From positions 13,706 to 20,266 of the forward strand of contig NZ_KL585405.1 in the NCBI RefSeq assembly GCF_000721935.1: a DNA stretch of 6,561 nucleotides, in the 5' to 3' direction. The stretch comes from Streptomyces sp. NRRL WC-3549. Its GTDB lineage: Bacteria > Actinomycetota > Actinomycetes > Streptomycetales > Streptomycetaceae. Position 1 is the stretch's first letter. Every line of letters begins with the position of its first letter. Of the stretch, positions 1 through 6,544 are shown one piece after another. The position numbers and the translations under genes were made by a program. The notes under the pieces were generated by a model. It ran no database searches and had not been told where the DNA came from. It saw only the letters and a program-made list of their open reading frames with translations.

Positions 1-2
1 CC

Positions 3-386
3 CGCCGTGGCAGCGGCCGGCGGTCCGCCGCGGAGGTGGGCGAAGTCGTACCGGGCGTCGCTTCGTTCAACGGGGACGGTGAGCTGATCGGCAGCGAGGC
101 GGCGCCGCCCGTAGCCACCACCAAGGCCGGTTCGCTCGACGTGGAGGGCGACGGCCCCCTCGTGGTGCGCGAGAAGACACACGTCGCGGCACCGATGTCG
201 CTCGACCAGGCGCTCTACGAGATGGAGCTGGTCGGGCACGACTTCTACCTGTTCGTCGACTCGGAGACCAAGGAGCCCAGTGTCGTCTACCGGCGGCACG
301 CCTACGACTACGGCGTCATCCACCTGCGGACCGACCCGCTGGCCGCCGACGAGGCGGGCGGCGCGGGCGGTGCGCTGGGCGGCTGA
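3..386 (+). CDS. hpf: Ribosome hibernation promoting factor, long form, C-terminal part (5' truncated)
   Basis: This is the C-terminal 127 residues of a long-form Hpf (ribosome-associated S30AE family). The reading frame is open to the left edge, so the N-terminal S30AE ribosome-binding domain and the true start are missing; the GTG at 36 is internal, not a start. The fragment begins with a basic linker (RRGSGRRSAAEV), then a variable acidic linker. The compact C-terminal dimerisation domain follows at about 156-326, recognisable by PLVVREKTHVAAPMSLDQA, YEMELVGHDFYLFVD and VVYRRHAYDYGVIHL. It ends in a Gly/Ala-rich tail and a TGA. In this family the N-domain sits in the decoding centre of the 30S subunit, and the C-domain dimerises two ribosomes into inactive 100S particles in stationary phase or stress. 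It is followed after 66 nt by a strong hairpin, so it is probably the last gene of its transcript. Only the missing N-terminus limits certainty. Confidence 0.94.
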   Translation, partial: RRGSGRRSAAEVGEVVPGVASFNGDGELIGSEAAPPVATTKAGSLDVEGDGPLVVREKTHVAAPMSLDQALYEMELVGHDFYLFVDSETKEPSVVYRRHAYDYGVIHLRTDPLAADEAGGAGGALGG

Positions 387-452
387 CACCGGCCACAGCC
401 CGTACGCGCGGGGCACCTCGGAAGCGTCTGTGCGCTCCGGGGCGGCGCGTCT

Positions 453-485
453 CCCCGAGGCAGGAGCACCGCTCCTGCCTCGGGG
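453..485 (+). terminator. Strong stem-loop terminator after hpf
   Basis: The arms at 453-467 and 471-485 are perfectly complementary over 15 bp (left arm CCCCGAGGCAGGAGC) with a 3-nt ACC loop. No U-tract follows, which is common for terminators in high-GC actinobacteria. It lies 66 nt after the hpf stop and 96 nt before the response-regulator start, so it most likely ends hpf transcription and separates the two genes. Because it is a perfect palindrome it could also act on the opposite strand. Confidence 0.85.
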
Positions 486-497
486 CATGAAATCATG
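486..497. repeat. Short AT-rich palindrome CATGA-AA-TCATG
   Basis: Two 5-bp arms (486-490 and 493-497) are separated by AA, directly adjoining the terminator stem. It is one of the few AT-rich spots in the hpf-regulator gap and could be part of a promoter or operator for the downstream regulator. A palindrome this short can arise by chance, so the functional assignment is weak. Confidence 0.2.
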
Positions 498-570
498 GCG
501 CCCCAAGCCAACCGGCGTTCCCGTGAGTGCCGTTGGCGGGCAGCCTGTGACCTCAGGCCGTGGCCTTCAG

Positions 571-578
571 GGGGAGGA
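571..578 (+). promoter_or_regulatory. Ribosome binding site of the response regulator
   Basis: GGGGAGGA, rich in Shine-Dalgarno pairing, ends 3 nt before the ATG at 582. It decides the start. The in-frame ATG 29 codons upstream at 495 has no comparable site (its upstream bases are the terminator stem), and the extra residues it would add are arginine-rich and non-domain-like. Confidence 0.75.
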
Positions 579-581
579 ACG

Positions 582-1334
582 ATGGCGGACACCTTCGGGC
601 CCGTAAGCAGGGCGAAGGGTGCCCACGACGCCGCGGTGGCCGACTGCGGGACGGACGACGACGGCTCGCGCAAGGAGCCCATCCGGGTCCTCGTGGTCGA
701 CGACCACGCGCTCTTCCGCAGGGGCCTGGAGATCGTCCTCGCCCACGAGGAGGACATCGAGGTCGTCGGGGAGGCGGGGGACGGCGCCGAGGCGGTCGAC
801 AAGGCCGCGGACCTCCTGCCCGACATCGTGCTGATGGACGTCCGGATGCCTCGGCGGGGCGGCATCGAGGCGTGCACCTCGATCAAGGAGGTGGCGCCCA
901 GCGCGAAGATCATCATGTTGACGATCAGCGACGAGGAAGCCGACCTCTACGAGGCGATCAAGGCGGGTGCCACCGGTTATCTCCTCAAGGAGATCTCCAC
1001 CGACGAGGTCTCCACGGCGATCCGCGCGGTGGCGGACGGCCAGTCCCAGATCAGTCCGTCGATGGCGTCGAAACTGCTGACCGAGTTCAAGTCGATGATC
1101 CAGCGCACCGACGAGCGCCGGCTCGTGCCCGCCCCCCGGCTCACCGAGCGGGAGCTGGAAGTGCTCAAGCTCGTCGCCACCGGGATGAACAACCGGGACA
1201 TCGCCAAGGAATTGTTCATCTCGGAGAACACCGTGAAGAACCACGTCCGCAACATCCTCGAGAAACTGCAGTTGCACTCCCGGATGGAAGCCGTGGTCTA
1301 CGCGATGCGGGAGAAGATCCTCGAAATCCGTTGA
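582..1334 (+). CDS. NarL/FixJ-type LuxR-family two-component response regulator
   Basis: A 250-residue DNA-binding response regulator. A non-conserved acidic leader (residues 1-32) precedes the receiver domain (about 34-152). Acidic-pocket residues are D40 and D41 ([13 protein letters not shown]), the phosphoacceptor is D86 ([10 protein letters not shown]), the switch threonine is T114 ([10 protein letters not shown]) and the conserved lysine is K136 (GYLLKE). The C-terminal LuxR/GerE helix-turn-helix runs from about 187 to 245 ([22 protein letters not shown], then [18 protein letters not shown]). All phosphorylation residues are present, so it should be a functional phospho-switch that dimerises and binds DNA, but no histidine kinase is visible in the window and its signal and targets cannot be read here. 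It sits alone between two terminators, after hpf and convergent to the glycosylase gene. I recall a closely similar regulator at this place near hpf and secA in Streptomyces coelicolor. The start at 582 is chosen on the strong ribosome binding site; an alternative is 495. Confidence 0.95.
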   Translation: MADTFGPVSRAKGAHDAAVADCGTDDDGSRKEPIRVLVVDDHALFRRGLEIVLAHEEDIEVVGEAGDGAEAVDKAADLLPDIVLMDVRMPRRGGIEACTSIKEVAPSAKIIMLTISDEEADLYEAIKAGATGYLLKEISTDEVSTAIRAVADGQSQISPSMASKLLTEFKSMIQRTDERRLVPAPRLTERELEVLKLVATGMNNRDIAKELFISENTVKNHVRNILEKLQLHSRMEAVVYAMREKILEIR

Positions 1335-1344
1335 TCCCCCCTAG

Positions 1345-1370
1345 GCCGCCCGGGGAGGCCCTCGGGCGGC
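1345..1370 (+). terminator. Hairpin terminator after the response regulator
   Basis: The arms at 1345-1355 and 1360-1370 pair over 11 bp, including one G-U pair (1353 with 1362), with a 4-nt loop AGGC. It starts 10 nt after the regulator stop codon. On the opposite strand the G-U becomes a C-A mismatch, so it should be better for + strand transcripts, though it may act in both directions in this 73-nt convergent gap. Confidence 0.65.
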
Positions 1371-1375
1371 GTAAA

Positions 1376-1406
1376 CGCGGTCCGGCTGTGTCGTCCGGCG
1401 GACGCG
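1376..1406 (-). terminator. Imperfect hairpin just after the glycosylase gene
   Basis: CGCG-TCCG at 1376-1384 (with one bulged G at 1380) can pair with CGGA-CGCG at 1399-1406 around a 14-nt loop. It lies directly downstream of the minus-strand glycosylase stop (1410-1408), so it could be that gene's terminator or anti-convergence barrier. The bulge and large loop make it much weaker than the other hairpins here. Confidence 0.3.
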
Positions 1407-1407
1407 C

Positions 1408-2583
1408 TCACGCGAGGGCGCGGGCGATCTCCGCCATGAGCGGCTCGCGCAGCTCCGGCGCTTCGACCTTCTCCAGCCGCACGGCCGTGCACCCGACCCA
1501 AGAGGCCGCCTCCACCAGGGCCTCGGCCATCGGCACCACGGACTTCCGGCCGTCCAGTGACACCTGCCGGGCGACCAGCGTGGTGCCCTCCCGTGCCGGA
1601 TCCACCCGGCCCTGGAGCCTGCCGCCCGCCAGCAGGGGCATCGCGAAGTAGCCGTGGACCCGCTTGAGCCGGGGCACGTACGCCTCCAGACGGTGGGTGA
1701 AGGCGAAGATCCGCTCCGTACGGGCCCGTTCCCAGACGAGCGAGTCGAACGGCGACAGGAGCGTCGTCCGATGGCGTCCGCGCGGCTCCGTCGCCAGCGC
1801 CGCCGGGTCCGCCCAGGCCGGTTTCGCCCAGCCCCGCACGGAGACCGGCACGAGGCCGGAGTCCGCCACGACGGCGTCGAACTCCTCGGCCCTGAGGCGG
1901 TGGTAGTCGGCGATGTCCGACCGGGTGCCGATGCCGAGCGAGCGGCCCGCCAGTGCGACCAGCCGGCGCCGGCACTCGGTGTCGTCCAGGTCGTCGTGGA
2001 GGAAGGTGCCGGGGATGGCACGCTCGGCCAGGTCGTAGACGCGCTTCCAGCCGCGTCGTTCGGTGCACACCACTTCGCCGTACATCAGGGCCCGTTCGAC
2101 GGCGACCTTGGACGCCGACCAGTCCCACCACTCGCCGCCGTTCTTCGCGCCGCCCAGTTCGGTGGCCGTCAGCGGCCCCTCCGTCTCCAGCTGCTTGATC
2201 ACCGTGTCGTAGGCCCCGTCGGGCAGCGGATGGTTCCAGTGCGGGCGGGAGCGGTAGGCGCGGCGGCGGAAGGCGAAGTGGGGCCACTCCTCCACCGGCA
2301 GGATGCACGCGGCATGCGACCAGTACTCGAAGGAGCGCCCGCCCGACCAGTACGCCTCCTCGACCGTGCGGCGGCCGACGGCGCCGAGCCGTGCGTAGGG
2401 GACGAGCTCGTGCGAGCGGGCCAGCACCGAGATCGTGTCGAGCTGGACCGCCCCGAGGTGGCGGAGCACCCCTCTGACCCCGCCTCTGCGGTCGGGGGCG
2501 CCCAGGAGACCCTGCGCGCGCAGGGCGATCCGGCGGGCCTGGTCGGCGGAGAGTTCCAGAACGGGCGGCGGCGCGGACGTCAT
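1408..2583 (-). CDS. Winged-helix DNA glycosylase-like protein, YcaQ/AlkX (AlkZ/HTH_42) family
   Basis: A 391-residue protein of the family annotated as 'winged helix DNA-binding domain-containing' (HTH_42, formerly DUF1006). Characterised members are E. coli YcaQ (AlkX) and Streptomyces AlkZ, which excise bulky alkylated bases and unhook DNA interstrand crosslinks. Family marks are visible: the N-terminal LRHLGAVQLDTISVLARSHE with the catalytic Q-x-D pair at Q47 and D49 (QxD is the YcaQ/AlkX type; AlkZ has QxQ); FEYWSHAACILP (85-96); a winged-helix segment (about 125-145); WWDWSASKVAVERALMYGEV (152-171); DYHRL (226-230); and the C-terminal LLSPFDSLVWERARTERIF and HGYFAMPLLAGGRLQGRVD blocks (275-328). 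Length is close to E. coli YcaQ (about 410). Start ATG at 2583 follows AAGG by 8 nt; an upstream in-frame start would overlap the GNAT gene and adds no family sequence. It is probably cotranscribed with the GNAT gene 10 nt upstream. Family assignment is firm; crosslink-repair activity is inferred. Confidence 0.88.
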   Translation of the reverse strand: MTSAPPPVLELSADQARRIALRAQGLLGAPDRRGGVRGVLRHLGAVQLDTISVLARSHELVPYARLGAVGRRTVEEAYWSGGRSFEYWSHAACILPVEEWPHFAFRRRAYRSRPHWNHPLPDGAYDTVIKQLETEGPLTATELGGAKNGGEWWDWSASKVAVERALMYGEVVCTERRGWKRVYDLAERAIPGTFLHDDLDDTECRRRLVALAGRSLGIGTRSDIADYHRLRAEEFDAVVADSGLVPVSVRGWAKPAWADPAALATEPRGRHRTTLLSPFDSLVWERARTERIFAFTHRLEAYVPRLKRVHGYFAMPLLAGGRLQGRVDPAREGTTLVARQVSLDGRKSVVPMAEALVEAASWVGCTAVRLEKVEAPELREPLMAEIARALA

Positions 2584-2591
2584 GCGTGGAA

Positions 2592-2596
2592 CCTTA
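2592..2596 (-). promoter_or_regulatory. Overlapping stop codon (GNAT) and Shine-Dalgarno (glycosylase)
   Basis: Read on the minus strand, TAAGG contains the TAA stop of the acetyltransferase (2596-2594) and the AAGG ribosome binding site (2595-2592) of the glycosylase, with 8 nt to its ATG at 2583. This arrangement suggests one mRNA with translational coupling. The Shine-Dalgarno match is short, which would make reinitiation by ribosomes finishing the first gene more important. Confidence 0.55.
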
Positions 2597-3184
2597 GGGC
2601 GTGCCACTGACACCCGGGGCCGGAAGATACGGATGCGCACCGGGGAGCCCCAGGTCGGCGGGGAGCAGCGCACCGGTCCAGGTGTCACGCCGTGTGCCCT
2701 TGTTGAGCAGGGCCGAGCGCTGGTCGCCCTCCATGCGGAAGCCGGCCCGCAGGGCGAGCGCCCGGGACGGGGCGTTGCCGACCTCGGCCCGCCACTCCAG
2801 GCGGTCCGCGGCGAGGTCCGTGAAGGACCAGCGTGCCGCTTCGAGTACGGCCTCCGTCATGAGGCCGCGGCCGCGGTGCTCCCTGGCCGTCCAGAAGCCG
2901 ATCTCGTAGGTGCCCGTCAGGGTGCGGCGGTTGACGCCGAGCGCGCCGACCAGCGGGCCGTTCTCCCGGAGTACCACGGCGAAGTTGTACATGGTGTCGT
3001 CCGCCCAGCCGTCCGGGGACAGCGTCCCGGTGAAGAGCTCCGCGTCGGCACGGGTGTACGGAGAGGGAACGACCGTCCAGCGCTGGATGCCGGGGTCCTG
3101 GCAGGCGGCGTGGACCTCCTGGGCGTCCTGCGGCTCGAAGGGACGCAGGACCAGGCGTCCGGTGGTGAGAGTGAGGGGCTCCAT
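2594..3184 (-). CDS. GNAT-family N-acetyltransferase (RimJ/RimL-like)
   Basis: A 196-residue GCN5-related acetyltransferase, transferring acetyl from acetyl-CoA to an amine. Visible marks are the N-terminal TTGRLVLRPFEPQDAQEVHAA (residues 8-28), typical of the RimJ/RimL branch; the central strand PLVGALGVNRRTLTGTYEIGFWTA (77-100); the acetyl-CoA pyrophosphate loop EHRGRGLMTEAV (102-113); and the late motif EVGNAPSRALALRAGFRMEGDQRS (134-157), where N-x-x-S-x-x-L-x-x-x-x-G-F is characteristic. A Pro/Gly-rich tail follows. The substrate (ribosomal protein N-terminus, small molecule or antibiotic) cannot be told from sequence. The start is uncertain: ATG 3184 begins just before the family homology but has no Shine-Dalgarno. 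A CACAAT box 6 nt upstream (3196-3191) would suit a leaderless transcript. The alternative GTG at 3223 adds 13 residues and has a weak GGGGAAG. It ends in TAA, 10 nt before the glycosylase, and is divergent from secA. Confidence 0.9.
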   Translation of the reverse strand: MEPLTLTTGRLVLRPFEPQDAQEVHAACQDPGIQRWTVVPSPYTRADAELFTGTLSPDGWADDTMYNFAVVLRENGPLVGALGVNRRTLTGTYEIGFWTAREHRGRGLMTEAVLEAARWSFTDLAADRLEWRAEVGNAPSRALALRAGFRMEGDQRSALLNKGTRRDTWTGALLPADLGLPGAHPYLPAPGVSGTP

Positions 3185-3247
3185 GAGGGGATTGTGGTGA
3201 TCCGGGGTGAGCGGCGCGAGCACTTTTCCGGCTTCCCCGGCACCTTC

Positions 3248-3281
3248 CGCACCCTCCGGCCGTTGTTCTGTGGAGGGTGCG
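3248..3281. repeat. 10-bp inverted repeat in the GNAT/secA divergent region
   Basis: CGCACCCTCC (3248-3257) and its exact reverse complement GGAGGGTGCG (3272-3281) flank a 14-nt spacer. The dyad lies in the 242-nt non-coding gap between the divergent GNAT and secA starts, upstream of the candidate secA -10 box. It could be an operator for a dimeric regulator, or a hairpin if transcribed. The right arm contains GGAGG directly abutting a GTG at 3277, but with no spacing that is not a usable start signal. Confidence 0.5.
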
Positions 3282-3329
3282 CCGGGTCCGACGCGGCAGC
3301 AGCCCTCCCGGCACGGCGGGGTCCTCCCT

Positions 3330-3335
3330 TACGAT
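3330..3335 (+). promoter_or_regulatory. Candidate -10 box for secA
   Basis: TACGAT fits the actinobacterial TAnnnT -10 pattern and stands out in a GC-rich stretch. It would place the transcript start near 3342 and give a leader of about 85 nt before the secA GTG at 3427. No recognisable -35 element lies 16-19 nt upstream, which is common in this group but leaves the call tentative. Confidence 0.35.
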
Positions 3336-3410
3336 GACCGTTGCGGTGGGGCCCACCTGCCGTGCCCGCGCCAGAGTCCATCACACGACCCAGTGCCAGG
3401 CCCGACCGGC

Positions 3411-3416
3411 AAGGAG
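3411..3416 (+). promoter_or_regulatory. Ribosome binding site of secA
   Basis: AAGGAG lies 10 nt before the GTG at 3427, slightly longer spacing than usual. It supports 3427 over the in-frame GTG at 3277, which would add 50 residues rich in Arg, Pro and Ala with no resemblance to SecA N-termini. Confidence 0.7.
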
Positions 3417-3426
3417 ACCAGCCTCA

Positions 3427-6255
3427 GTGTCCGTCTTCAACAAGCTCATGCGTGCAGGCGAAGGCAAGATCCTGCGCAAACTGCACCGCATCGCGGACCA
3501 GGTCAGCTCCATCGAAGAGGACTTCGTCAACCTCTCCGACGCCGAGCTGCGGGCGCTCACCGACGAGTACAAGGAACGGTACGCGGACGGCGAGAGCCTG
3601 GACGACCTGCTTCCCGAAGCGTTCGCGACCGTCCGTGAGGCCGCCAAGCGCGTCCTGGGACAGCGCCACTACGACGTCCAGATCATGGGCGGTGCCGCGC
3701 TGCACCTCGGCTACGTGGCCGAGATGAAGACCGGTGAGGGCAAGACCCTCGTCGGCACGCTGCCCGCCTACCTCAACGCGCTCTCCGGCAAGGGCGTGCA
3801 CCTGATCACGGTGAACGACTACCTGGCCTCCCGCGACTCCGAGATGATGGGACGGGTGCACAAGTTCCTCGGACTCGAGGTCGGCTGCATCGTCGCCAAC
3901 ATGACGCCCGCGCAGCGTCGAGAGCAGTACGCGTGCGACATCACCTACGGCACGAACAACGAGTTCGGCTTCGACTACCTCCGCGACAACATGGCGTGGT
4001 CGCAGGAGGAGCTCGTCCAGCGCGGACACAACTTCGCGATCGTCGACGAGGTCGACTCGATCCTCGTGGACGAGGCGCGTACGCCGCTGATCATCTCCGG
4101 CCCGGCCGACCAGGCCACCAAGTGGTACGGCGACTTCGCCAAGCTGGTCACGCGCCTGACCAGGGGCGAGGCGGGCAACCCGCTGAAGGGCATCGAGGAG
4201 ACCGGCGACTACGAGGTCGACGAGAAGAAGCGGACCGTGGCCATCCACGAGCCCGGTGTCTCGAAGGTCGAGGACTGGCTCGGGATCGACAACCTCTACG
4301 AGTCGGTCAACACACCGCTCGTCGGGTACCTCAACAACGCGATCAAGGCCAAGGAACTCTTCAAGAAGGACAAGGACTACGTCGTCATCGACGGCGAAGT
4401 CATGATCGTCGACGAGCACACCGGCCGTATCCTCGCCGGCCGCCGTTACAACGAGGGCATGCACCAGGCCATCGAGGCGAAGGAAGGGGTGGACATCAAG
4501 GACGAGAACCAGACGCTCGCCACGATCACCCTGCAGAACTTCTTCCGCCTGTACGGCAAGCTCTCCGGGATGACCGGTACGGCGATGACCGAGGCCGCCG
4601 AGTTCCACCAGATCTACAAGCTGGGCGTCGTGCCGATCCCGACGAACCGGCCCATGCAGCGCGCCGACCAGTCGGACCTGATCTACCGCACCGAGGTCGC
4701 CAAGTTCGCCGCCGTCGTCGACGACATCGCCGAGAAGCACGAGAAGGGGCAGCCGATCCTGGTCGGCACGACTTCGGTCGAGAAGTCCGAGTACCTCTCG
4801 CAGCAGCTCTCCAAGCGCGGTGTCCAGCACGAGGTGCTCAACGCCAAGCAGCACGACCGTGAGGCGACGATCGTCGCCCAGGCCGGCCGCAAGGGCGCGG
4901 TGACGGTCGCCACGAACATGGCCGGCCGAGGCACCGACATCAAGCTCGGCGGCAACCCCGACGACCTCGCCGAGGCGGAGCTGCGCCAGCGCGGGCTGGA
5001 CCCCGTCGAGCACGTCGAGGAGTGGGCCGCGGCCCTGCCCGCCGCCCTGGAGAAGGCCGAAGAGGCCGTGCGGGCCGAGTTCGAAGAGGTCAAGGAGCTC
5101 GGCGGGCTGTACGTCCTGGGCACCGAGCGGCACGAGTCGCGGCGCATCGACAACCAGCTGCGCGGCCGTTCCGGGCGTCAGGGTGACCCGGGTGAGTCCC
5201 GGTTCTACCTGTCGCTGGGCGACGACCTGATGCGGCTGTTCAAGGCGCAGATGGTCGAGCGCGTGATGTCGATGGCGAACGTCCCGGACGACGTGCCGAT
5301 CGAGAACAAGATGGTGACCCGGGCGATCGCTTCCGCTCAGTCGCAGGTGGAGCAGCAGAACTTCGAGACGCGTAAGAACGTCCTGAAGTACGACGAGGTG
5401 CTCAACCGGCAGCGCGAGGTCATCTACGGGGAGCGGCGCCGCGTGCTGGAGGGCGAGGACCTCCAGGACCAGATCCGCCACTTCATGGACGACACGATCG
5501 ACGACTACATCCGCCAGGAGACCGCCGAGGGCTTCTCCGAGGAGTGGGACCTGGACCGGCTGTGGGGCGCCTTCAAGCAGCTCTACCCGGTGAAGGTCAC
5601 GGTGGAGGAGCTGGAGGAGGCCGCGGGCGATCTGGCCGGGGTCACCGCCGACTTCATCGCCGAGTCGGTCAAGGACGACATCCACGAGCAGTACGCGGAG
5701 CGCGAGAAGACGCTCGGCTCGGAGATCATGCGTGAGCTGGAGCGGCGCGTGGTGCTGTCGGTCCTGGACCGCAAGTGGCGTGAGCACCTCTACGAGATGG
5801 ACTACCTCCAGGAGGGCATCGGCCTGCGGGCCATGGCGCAGAAGGACCCGCTGGTCGAGTACCAGCGCGAGGGCTTCGACATGTTCAACGCCATGATGGA
5901 GGGCATCAAGGAGGAGTCCGTCGGCTACCTGTTCAACCTGGAGGTCCAGGTCGAGCAGCAGGTCGAGGAGGTTCCGGTCGAGGACGAGGCGCAGCGGCCG
6001 TCGCTGGACAAGCAGGACGCCCCCGTGGCCGCCGGGGCCGGGCGTCCGGAGATCCGGGCCAAGGGCCTGGACGCGCCGCAGCGGCCCGACCGGCTGCACT
6101 TCTCCGCCCCCACGGTGGACGGCGAGGGCGGCGTGGTCGAGGGCGACTTCTCCAGCGAGGACGCCGAGGGCGGGCGTTCCTCCGGTGACGGGATGACCCG
6201 GGCCGAGCGTCGCAAGGCGCAGAAGGGCGGCGGCGGGCGCCGCCGCAAGAAGTAG
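3427..6255 (+). CDS. secA: Preprotein translocase ATPase SecA
   Basis: A complete 942-residue SecA, the ATP-driven motor that pushes unfolded preproteins through SecYEG at the cytoplasmic membrane. From the GTG start it begins [19 protein letters not shown], the expected Streptomyces N-terminus. Nucleotide-binding domain 1 has Walker A MKTGEGKT (100-107) and Walker B VDEVD then [11 protein letters not shown] (206-225). The preprotein cross-linking domain spans roughly 221-365. [11 protein letters not shown] (380-390) leads into nucleotide-binding domain 2 (about 400-605), with [14 protein letters not shown] (496-509) and the arginine-finger motif [13 protein letters not shown] (577-589). The helical scaffold and wing domains follow (about 606-835), including [20 protein letters not shown] (779-798). 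The C-terminal linker (836-942) is acidic, then ends in a Lys/Arg/Gly tail ([18 protein letters not shown]). It lacks the cysteine-rich zinc motif found at the end of E. coli SecA, as is usual for actinobacterial housekeeping SecA. No frameshift or missing catalytic residue is seen. It is transcribed alone, with a terminator 13 nt after the TAG. Confidence 0.99.
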   Translation: MSVFNKLMRAGEGKILRKLHRIADQVSSIEEDFVNLSDAELRALTDEYKERYADGESLDDLLPEAFATVREAAKRVLGQRHYDVQIMGGAALHLGYVAEMKTGEGKTLVGTLPAYLNALSGKGVHLITVNDYLASRDSEMMGRVHKFLGLEVGCIVANMTPAQRREQYACDITYGTNNEFGFDYLRDNMAWSQEELVQRGHNFAIVDEVDSILVDEARTPLIISGPADQATKWYGDFAKLVTRLTRGEAGNPLKGIEETGDYEVDEKKRTVAIHEPGVSKVEDWLGIDNLYESVNTPLVGYLNNAIKAKELFKKDKDYVVIDGEVMIVDEHTGRILAGRRYNEGMHQAIEAKEGVDIKDENQTLATITLQNFFRLYGKLSGMTGTAMTEAAEFHQIYKLGVVPIPTNRPMQRADQSDLIYRTEVAKFAAVVDDIAEKHEKGQPILVGTTSVEKSEYLSQQLSKRGVQHEVLNAKQHDREATIVAQAGRKGAVTVATNMAGRGTDIKLGGNPDDLAEAELRQRGLDPVEHVEEWAAALPAALEKAEEAVRAEFEEVKELGGLYVLGTERHESRRIDNQLRGRSGRQGDPGESRFYLSLGDDLMRLFKAQMVERVMSMANVPDDVPIENKMVTRAIASAQSQVEQQNFETRKNVLKYDEVLNRQREVIYGERRRVLEGEDLQDQIRHFMDDTIDDYIRQETAEGFSEEWDLDRLWGAFKQLYPVKVTVEELEEAAGDLAGVTADFIAESVKDDIHEQYAEREKTLGSEIMRELERRVVLSVLDRKWREHLYEMDYLQEGIGLRAMAQKDPLVEYQREGFDMFNAMMEGIKEESVGYLFNLEVQVEQQVEEVPVEDEAQRPSLDKQDAPVAAGAGRPEIRAKGLDAPQRPDRLHFSAPTVDGEGGVVEGDFSSEDAEGGRSSGDGMTRAERRKAQKGGGGRRRKK

Positions 6256-6267
6256 CGCCGAGCGCGT

Positions 6268-6306
6268 CGTGTGGGCCGGACACCGTCACGGTGTCCGGCC
6301 CACACG
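6268..6306 (+). terminator. Strong stem-loop terminator after secA
   Basis: The arms at 6268-6285 and 6289-6306 are perfectly complementary over 18 bp around a 3-nt TCA loop. The hairpin starts 13 nt after the secA stop and has no U-tract. Its perfect symmetry means it could also stop transcripts arriving from the right. It is the longest stem in the window. Confidence 0.9.
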
Positions 6307-6544
6307 CGTCCCGGGGGCGCTCTGCGGGCCGTGGGCGGCCTGCGGGTGTTCCGGTGTGCCTTCCCGTGCGGTGTCGTGACGCGGGTCGCGTGCCGCCCTC
6401 CTGCCGCCGCCGTGCCGCTGCCGTGTCGCCGCGTGCGGCCGTGGTGCGGCGCCGCTGCTGGCCCGGGCCTGTGCGCCGCCGGTGGCGCCGTACGGTGCCG
6501 CCGTGCGTGCTGTGGCCCGGCCCCTGCGGGATGCGGGATGCGGG
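6307..6544. other. Non-coding or unresolved GC-rich sequence at the contig end
   Basis: I see no supportable gene in this stretch. It is dominated by short G/C words such as GCCGTG (starting at 6328, 6409, 6420, 6438 and 6500, with irregular spacing). The + strand frames read as cysteine- or arginine-rich nonsense. Minus-strand frames are open but Arg/Pro/His-rich, run through the secA terminator, and take their apparent starts from adapter sequence. It may be an intergenic spacer or the far end of a gene whose body lies off the contig. Confidence 0.5.
6525..6544. repeat. Short tandem repeat, 7-bp unit TGCGGGA
   Basis: Two full copies of TGCGGGA (6525-6531 and 6532-6538) are followed by a partial third, TGCGGG (6539-6544). 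The third copy is interrupted exactly where adapter sequence begins, so the true repeat number in the genome is unknown. Confidence 0.7.

Noticed and set aside
495..581. Upstream ATG at 495 as the start of the response regulator
   Set aside because: It lacks a ribosome binding site and lies just after the terminator stem. The ATG at 582 has a strong GGGGAGGA, and the added 29 residues are unlike a receiver-domain N-terminus.
1654..2610. Long open frame (318 codons) on the + strand opposite the glycosylase and the end of the GNAT gene
   Set aside because: It crosses the boundary of two real minus-strand genes, is rich in Arg/Gly/Val, and shows no family motif.
3277..3426. GTG at 3277 as the start of secA
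   Set aside because: The GGAGG before it directly abuts the codon with no spacing, and the added 50 residues do not resemble SecA. The GTG at 3427 gives the standard [14 protein letters not shown] start.
3424..6099. Very long open frame (about 890 codons) on the minus strand opposite secA
   Set aside because: It is a shadow of GC-rich codon use in secA. The translation is Leu/Val/Asp/His-rich without recognisable domains, while the + strand reads as full-length SecA with all motifs.
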